DNA of 10,365 nt from Candidatus Hydrogenedentes bacterium CG07_land_8_20_14_0_80_42_17. GTDB taxonomy: Bacteria > UBA8481. The notes under the pieces are model-generated. The model saw only the letters and a list, made by a program, of their open reading frames with translations. It was not told the DNA's origin and did no database searches. How positions within the stretch are numbered: position 1 is the stretch's first letter; every line of letters begins with the position of its first letter. This document shows positions 6,796 to 10,365 of this stretch, piece by piece. Made by a program: the position numbers and the translations under genes. The DNA is taken from assembly GCA_002780065.1 (NCBI GenBank), contig PEWQ01000176.1:1-10365 (forward strand), written 5' to 3'.

Positions 6796-8445
6796 ATGAG
6801 AAAGCGAGTTTTAATTATCGGAGGAGTTGCAGGCGGAGCATCATGTGCGGCGCGGCTTAGAAGGCTCGATGAAAGTGCGGAGATTGTTGTATTCGAGAAG
6901 GGACCGTTTGTCTCTTTTGCAAATTGCGGATTGCCTTATTATGTCGGAAATGCGATTCAGAACGAGAAAAATTTGCTTCAGGCTACGCCTCAATTGTTTA
7001 GAAAAAGATTTAATATCGATATCAGAGTCGAACATGAAGTCATTTCTATAGACAGAACGCGATGCGAAATCGAGGTGAAGAATCTAAAGGATGGTGAAGT
7101 GCTTCGTGAACGATACGATGCTCTAGTACTTTCACCTGGCGCACAGCCGATCGTTCCTAAACTAGATGGAGTTAATTTGCGCGGAATTTTTACTCTGAGG
7201 AATATTCCTGATTCAAGAAAGATTCGTGAATGGATTGAGAAGAATAATGTGGCCAGAGCATTGGTCATCGGAGCGGGATTTATCGGAATAGAGATGACCG
7301 AAAATCTGCGGGAACGCGGTATGGATGTGACTTTAGTTGAACTCTCGAATCAAGTGCTTCCGCAATTTGATTTGGAGATTGCGGCTTACATGAAGGAACG
7401 CTTGGAAGAGAATGGAGTGAAGGCAATACTTGGCGATGCAGTCGAATCTTTCAAGACAGCAGGCGATGGAATTCTCGCGAGGCTTTCGAGCGGGAAGAGT
7501 GTTACTGCAGGAATTGTTATTCTTTCAGTTGGAGTCAAGCCTGAAACTGAATTAGCGTCAGCCGCGGGCATTGAGCTGAATGAACGAGGATACATTCGCG
7601 TTGATGACAGAATGAAAAGTTCGGATCCGAAAATTTGGGCAGTCGGAGATGCAGTAGAAGTGCGTGACAGTATTTTTGGAATGAAAACGTCTGTGCCGCT
7701 GGCAGGGCCGGCAAATAGGCAGGGCAGGATTGCGGCGGATAATATTGCCGGCCGCGATTCGCGATTCCGCGGAGTTCAGGGGACGGCTGTTGTTGGAGCT
7801 TTTGGAATGACTCTGGCTCTGACAGGATATACGGAAAAGATGTTAAAAAAAGTTTCTGCGTTGGATTATGAATCTGCATGGATACATCCGTTTGACCATG
7901 CGACCTATTATCCTGGTGCAACTCGAATTCACATGAAGATGACATTTGCTAAAGATGGAAAAATTCTTGGAGTTCAAGCGGCAGGGGAGAAAGGAGTAGA
8001 AAAGAGAATAGATGTTATATCGGCTTTTATTCAGAAGAACGGAACTATATTCGATCTCGAGGAGGCGGAGCTGTGCTATGCGCCTCAATATGGATCGGCA
8101 AAGGATGCGGTGAATATGCTTGGTTTTATTTCTGCAAATTTGTTTAGAGGAGATCATCCAACATTGGATTGGTCGAAACTTGAAGAGTCATTGAAGAACG
8201 GCGCGATTTTAATTGATGTTCGTGAACCCGATGAATTTTCTAGAGGAACGATACCTGAGGCAAAGAATATTCCTCTTTCGGTATTGAGAGAAAAAGTTAA
8301 TGAGCTCCCGAGAGATAAGGAACTTTTGATCTTCTGTCAGGTCGGTCAGCGCGGATATTATGCGACAAAGTTTTTGAATGAGAATGGTTTCAATGCGAAG
8401 AACCTATCAGGCGGATATTACACGTGGTTAAAATTAAAAGGTTAA
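6796..8445 (+). CDS. CoA-disulfide / persulfide reductase with C-terminal rhodanese domain (CoADR-RHD)
   Basis: This 549-residue cytoplasmic flavoprotein reduces CoA disulfide or CoA/thiol persulfides and polysulfide with NAD(P)H. The FAD motif is IIGGVAGGASCAARL (7-21), and the catalytic cysteine is Cys44 in SFANCGLPYYVG. The NAD(P)H motif VIGAGFIGIE is at 157-166 and the second FAD motif WAVGDAVEV at 281-289. The dimerisation domain carries the conserved tyrosine regions HATYYPGA (368-375) and LCYAPQYG (426-433). The rhodanese domain (about 455-549) has LIDVREPDEF and the active loop CQVGQRG with Cys514. Both catalytic positions agree with what I recall for the Bacillus anthracis enzyme (Cys44, Cys514), and the length is full. 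Its ribosome site is weak, so coupling to the DUF2892 gene 7 nt upstream is likely. This is the strongest evidence that the operon concerns sulfane sulfur. Whether CoA or another thiol is the natural substrate cannot be decided. Confidence 0.94.
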   Translation: MRKRVLIIGGVAGGASCAARLRRLDESAEIVVFEKGPFVSFANCGLPYYVGNAIQNEKNLLQATPQLFRKRFNIDIRVEHEVISIDRTRCEIEVKNLKDGEVLRERYDALVLSPGAQPIVPKLDGVNLRGIFTLRNIPDSRKIREWIEKNNVARALVIGAGFIGIEMTENLRERGMDVTLVELSNQVLPQFDLEIAAYMKERLEENGVKAILGDAVESFKTAGDGILARLSSGKSVTAGIVILSVGVKPETELASAAGIELNERGYIRVDDRMKSSDPKIWAVGDAVEVRDSIFGMKTSVPLAGPANRQGRIAADNIAGRDSRFRGVQGTAVVGAFGMTLALTGYTEKMLKKVSALDYESAWIHPFDHATYYPGATRIHMKMTFAKDGKILGVQAAGEKGVEKRIDVISAFIQKNGTIFDLEEAELCYAPQYGSAKDAVNMLGFISANLFRGDHPTLDWSKLEESLKNGAILIDVREPDEFSRGTIPEAKNIPLSVLREKVNELPRDKELLIFCQVGQRGYYATKFLNENGFNAKNLSGGYYTWLKLKG

Positions 8446-8448
8446 ACA

Positions 8449-8468
8449 TGAAATATAAAAATATTTCA
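8449..8468. terminator. AT-rich hairpin between convergent genes, possible weak terminator
   Basis: An 8-bp perfect stem (tgaaatat / atatttca) with a 4-nt AAAA loop lies in the 47-nt gap between the convergent stop codons. It has no G/C-rich stem and is followed on the + strand by A residues rather than T residues, so it is a poor intrinsic terminator by normal criteria. Its position between two facing genes is the main reason to list it. Confidence 0.3.
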
Positions 8469-8492
8469 AAAATGCAACTTGCACGGTCCCAG

Positions 8493-9890
8493 TTAATGAA
8501 AAAACACAAACGTTACGATTGCGAATGATGGAATCAGAACCAATCCGGAGTAGAGCATATAGCCGAAGAAAGACGGCATCTTGATTCCAGATTCCTCGCA
8601 TATTGATTTAACCATGAAGTTTGGAGCATTTCCAATATATGAGTTTGCTCCCATGAATACTGCTCCGCAAGATACAGCCATTAGATAAATTGATTTTTCT
8701 GGGTCAAGTGCTAACACATGAAGGTTATCAATGCCCAAATACCCTAATGCAGTTGAAGCAAAAGTCAAATAAGTTGGAGCGTTATCAAGAAACGATGAAA
8801 GAATTCCGCTCGCCCAGAAGAATTGATACGGCTGACTGAGACCCAGTTCGCCGCCTCTGGCTTTTAATATTTCGAGTGCCGGCATCATTGCGGCGAAGAT
8901 TCCTGCGAAGAGATAACCGACTTCTTGCATCGCATTAAACGTAAATTTGTTCGCTATGCGCGGACCGGACGGAGCTAATTTCATGGAACAGAAGATCATT
9001 GCAATCATGCCTATCTCTCGCCAGGGAATTCCCCAGCCTGAAATTAATTTTCCATCTACTTCTGCTTCACGCATCATGCCCGGCAAAAATACGGATATCA
9101 TGATGCCGACGAGATACAGGAAATTGATCTTGCCTGAAATGCCGAGCGGAACATAGTCTGCGATATCTTCCTTGCGAGTTATTTGAGTTTCTTTTTTGAA
9201 TGAGCGAAGTTCTAAAAACATGAATGTGCTCAAAACTAAAAATAGGCAGAGCAACCATTGAGGCAAAAGTCTTAATGTCCAGAAAAACGGAACCCCGCGG
9301 AGAAATCCTAGAAAGAGCGGAGGATCGCCGAGCGGAGTTAGAAGCCCGCCGCAATTAGAAACCACGAATATAAAGAAGACAAATATATGCAGAGTGTGCT
9401 TGCGTTCGGAATTAGCTCGTATCAACGGTCTTATCAATATCATTGACGCTCCGGTTGTTCCAACCAGATTTGCGAGAATAGCGCCTACAATCAGAAAAAA
9501 CAGGTTAGTGATCGGCCGCCCCACAAGATTTCCTGTAAGAAAAATTCCGCCTGAAACTGCGAAGAGCGAAGTCAGCAGAACTATGAATGAAAAGTATTCG
9601 GAAGCGGTGTGAAGCACGAGATGATAATCGAGATAACCCATGTATAGAGCCATTGGCACTCCGAATATCGCGGCGACGATTGCTTTGTTTCTGTTCGGTT
9701 CCCACCAATGAGGAAAAGCTAAAGGAAGTATTGCAATACAGAGCAATAATCCCACAAATGGGAATACTGTCCACCACCCGAGTTCATTGCCGAGAGATTC
9801 CTGATTTTCCTGCGCCAAGACAGCGATATTCCCAACAATAAATATGAGAGAAAGAATAGTGAAGATGCGAAGACAATTTCGTTTAATCAT
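8493..9890 (-). CDS. Ion transporter superfamily membrane protein, NhaD/ArsB-like (putative sodium:proton antiporter)
   Basis: This 465-residue polytopic inner-membrane protein has about eleven or twelve hydrophobic segments. An N-terminal signal-like segment (1-26, ending VLA before Gln27) precedes the first membrane helix, as in some NhaD-type antiporters. The two pseudo-repeat halves carry family motifs: TGASMILIRPLI (146-157) with NCGGLLTPLGDPPLFLGF (179-196), and SSFLDNAPTYLTF (365-377) with GANSYIGNAPNFM (414-426). Such paired N-G-x-x-TP-GDPP and GN-P loops build the ion/substrate site in the ion transporter (arsenite/citrate/NhaD) superfamily. The ATG at 9890 is preceded by AAGGAG (9896-9901 on the complement) with 6 nt between. 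It has its own promoter and converges on the sulfur operon, so a shared function is not implied. Sodium/proton exchange is the usual annotation; an organic-anion or arsenite substrate remains possible. Confidence 0.85.
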   Translation of the reverse strand: MIKRNCLRIFTILSLIFIVGNIAVLAQENQESLGNELGWWTVFPFVGLLLCIAILPLAFPHWWEPNRNKAIVAAIFGVPMALYMGYLDYHLVLHTASEYFSFIVLLTSLFAVSGGIFLTGNLVGRPITNLFFLIVGAILANLVGTTGASMILIRPLIRANSERKHTLHIFVFFIFVVSNCGGLLTPLGDPPLFLGFLRGVPFFWTLRLLPQWLLCLFLVLSTFMFLELRSFKKETQITRKEDIADYVPLGISGKINFLYLVGIMISVFLPGMMREAEVDGKLISGWGIPWREIGMIAMIFCSMKLAPSGPRIANKFTFNAMQEVGYLFAGIFAAMMPALEILKARGGELGLSQPYQFFWASGILSSFLDNAPTYLTFASTALGYLGIDNLHVLALDPEKSIYLMAVSCGAVFMGANSYIGNAPNFMVKSICEESGIKMPSFFGYMLYSGLVLIPSFAIVTFVFFH

Positions 9891-9922
9891 GATTGCTCCT
9901 TAAATATTTTTAATAGGAAAAC

Positions 9923-9949
9923 ATTATAGTTGAATAGAAAAGTAGTCAA
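9923..9949 (-). promoter_or_regulatory. Promoter of the NhaD-like transporter gene
   Basis: Read on the - strand, TTGACT (complement of 9944-9949) and a perfect TATAAT (complement of 9923-9928) are separated by 15 nt, slightly shorter than ideal. The predicted start near 9916 gives a leader of about 26 nt before the ATG, which includes the AAGGAG ribosome site. Confidence 0.6.
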
Positions 9950-9971
9950 ATTATTTGGAAGCACATTTGTT

Positions 9972-9992
9972 AAAATAAGCGGCTGATCGGAT
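9972..9992. repeat. Direct repeat copy of the tRNA-Gly 3' end (left copy)
   Basis: These 21 bases are identical to 10069-10089, which span the last 14 bases of the tRNA-Gly gene (acceptor 3' strand plus part of the T arm) and 7 bases beyond it. The two copies are in the same orientation, 97 bp apart start to start. A duplicated tRNA 3' end is the usual footprint of integration at a tRNA attachment site, but only 76 bp lie between the copies, far too little for an integrase-bearing element. Confidence 0.85.
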
Positions 9993-10028
9993 GACGGCGC
10001 TGTTCCTACGCGCCTTGAATCCATCAGC
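9982..10028. repeat. Two-tier hairpin element next to the tRNA 3' copy
   Basis: An outer stem pairs GCTGAT-C-GGAT (9982-9992, C at 9988 bulged) with ATCCATCAGC (10019-10028). An inner stem pairs GGCGC (9996-10000) with GCGCC (10010-10014) around a 9-nt loop. The left arm of the outer stem is the duplicated tRNA 3' end itself. The element is more G/C-rich than its surroundings. It looks like a dispersed palindromic unit; no protein signal is convincing. Confidence 0.6.
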
Positions 10029-10029
10029 T

Positions 10030-10048
10030 ACGCAACATCCTGTTGCGT
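10030..10048. repeat. Perfect 8-bp hairpin (ACGCAACA-TCC-TGTTGCGT)
   Basis: Perfect inverted repeat with a 3-nt loop, directly after the two-tier hairpin and 28 nt downstream of the tRNA 3' end in the tRNA's direction. A T-tract does not follow immediately on the - strand, so it is not a standard intrinsic terminator, though it could stop or process the tRNA transcript. Confidence 0.6.
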
Positions 10049-10068
10049 GTTTAAATATTCAGCCACTG

Positions 10069-10089
10069 AAAATAAGCGGCTGATCGGAT
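10069..10089. repeat. Direct repeat of the tRNA-Gly 3' end (right copy, within the intact tRNA)
   Basis: Partner of the identical 21 bases at 9972-9992. Bases 10076-10089 belong to the intact tRNA-Gly gene, and 10069-10075 are its immediate 3' flank. Confidence 0.85.
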
Positions 10090-10146
10090 TTGAACCGACG
10101 ACGTCCAGCTTGGGAAGCTAGCATTCTACCACTGAATTACAGCCGC
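10076..10146 (-). tRNA. tRNA-Gly (anticodon CCC)
   Basis: Read on the - strand, the 71-nt gene folds into a full cloverleaf. The 7-bp acceptor GCGGCTG/CAGCCGC is perfect. The 4-bp D stem ATTC/GAAT closes a 7-nt loop, and the anticodon stem CTAGC/GCTGG (one T-G pair) holds loop TTCCCAA. A 5-nt variable loop and the T stem GTCGG/CCGAT (one G-T pair) with loop TTCAAAT complete the fold. Bases 34-36 are CCC, decoding GGG as glycine. The terminal CCA is not encoded, so it must be added after transcription. A good promoter lies just upstream. Confidence 0.95.
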
Positions 10147-10155
10147 ATTATTTGA

Positions 10156-10184
10156 ATTATAGTTTGAGTTTATAATTCTTTCAA
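10156..10184 (-). promoter_or_regulatory. tRNA-Gly promoter
   Basis: On the - strand, TTGAAA (complement of 10179-10184) and a perfect TATAAT (complement of 10156-10161) are spaced by exactly 17 nt. The predicted start is only a few bases before the tRNA 5' end. The -35 box lies within a 15-nt palindrome ATTCTTT-C-AAAGAAT at 10175-10189. Confidence 0.75.
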
Positions 10185-10205
10185 AGAATTTTTGTTGGGA
10201 GGTGA

Positions 10206-10303
10206 CACATGCTTATCCAGCACGTGCGAGGCGCCCATTGACGCGTAGCGCTTTTACATTTGTCATTGCGTGGAGCATGTCGCACGTGCTTCCTGAACGT
10301 GTG
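10206..10303. repeat. 98-nt imperfect inverted-repeat element
   Basis: Two 24-nt arms, 10206-10229 and 10280-10303, are inverted copies. Both ends match (CACA at the outer end; the inner 11 bases agcacgtgcga / tcgcacgtgct are perfect), while the middle of the arms has diverged, partly to wobble-compatible changes. The 50-nt centre is G/C-rich compared with the flanks. Each arm contains the self-palindrome GCACGTGC. There is no transposase, no clear target duplication and no T-tract. It may be a dispersed palindromic unit or a strong hairpin. Confidence 0.6.
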
Positions 10304-10311
10304 AAATAATT

Positions 10312-10365
10312 GAAAAATGAAAATTGGAAAAATCAAATTTTCAATTTGCACTTTCCAATTTGCAA
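10312..10365. repeat. Heptad repeat array, inverted relative to the left array
   Basis: Two to three degenerate units in the left-array orientation (gaaaaat, gaaaatt, ggaaaaa) meet units in the opposite orientation (aattttc, aatttgc, actttcc, aatttgc) that run off the window end. The junction forms an imperfect palindrome (gaaaattg at 10319-10326 against caaattttc at 10334-10342). The reversed units are reverse complements of the commonest left-array units. Confidence 0.85.

Noticed and set aside
8449-8468. Strong bidirectional terminator
   Set aside because: The stem is entirely A/T apart from one G-C pair and has no following T-tract, so it is listed only as a weak candidate.
9991-10083. 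30-codon frame starting at the ATG at 9991
   Set aside because: It has no ribosome site, runs across hairpins and ends inside the tRNA gene; it is better explained as palindromic repeat DNA.
10175-10189. Second ATTC...GAAT operator near the tRNA promoter
   Set aside because: The spacer is 7 nt rather than 8, the sequence is a simple AT-rich palindrome, and a tRNA gene is an unlikely target.
10202-10311. 36-codon frame (GTG start) and a 10-codon ATG frame at 10209 after a GGGAGGTG sequence
   Set aside because: The ribosome-site-like sequence is attractive, but the longer frame's start lies directly on it and the shorter is a 10-residue peptide; both fall on an inverted repeat with no protein-like pattern.

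Overview
The window holds one probable operon of five genes on the + strand (263-8445), a convergent transporter gene on the - strand (8493-9890), a tRNA-Gly gene on the - strand (10076-10146) and repeat-rich DNA at both ends. The organism is a diderm bacterium: it has a TolC-type outer-membrane channel, a periplasmic adaptor and an RND pump. The DNA is moderately AT-rich, the promoters look like ordinary sigma-70 sites (TTGACA / TATAAT-like), and the tRNA gene does not encode CCA. I cannot name the lineage. Both ends of the window lie in the same heptanucleotide repeat family, so it may be a contig that broke at repeats.

Layout. Positions 7-195 are 27 exact-length 7-nt tandem units. A promoter follows at 200-227, with a 16-nt palindrome (225-240) of the form ATTC-N8-GAAT, the operator form I recall for persulfide-responsive ArsR-family repressors of the SqrR/BigR/YgaV group. 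The first gene is the oddest feature: one uninterrupted frame encodes an ArsR-type winged helix, then an internal Sec signal peptide, a LysM domain and a full TolC-type channel. It is followed, with 4-bp overlaps, by a membrane fusion protein and a 1091-residue RND permease. Next come a 69-residue DUF2892 membrane protein with four cysteines, and a 549-residue CoA-disulfide/persulfide reductase fused to a rhodanese domain (active-site Cys44 and Cys514).

How it may work together. The set joins a sulfane-sulfur-type regulator, a complete tripartite efflux pump, a small membrane protein of the kind found with rhodaneses, and a persulfide reductase. My inference is a sulfane-sulfur or thiol-stress operon that both reduces persulfides in the cytoplasm and exports a sulfur-related or other toxic compound. 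The pump's substrate cannot be read from the sequence. The fused first gene suggests that the sensor and the outer-membrane channel are made from one reading frame, either as a membrane-tethered regulator released by signal peptidase or through slippage at an A7 tract at the junction.

The NhaD/ArsB-like transporter downstream has its own promoter and faces the operon. The last 475 bases (9891-10365) contain no convincing protein gene. They hold the transporter promoter, a 21-bp duplication of the tRNA 3' end flanking palindromic DNA, the tRNA and its promoter, a 98-nt imperfect inverted repeat, and the heptad repeats again in inverted orientation.
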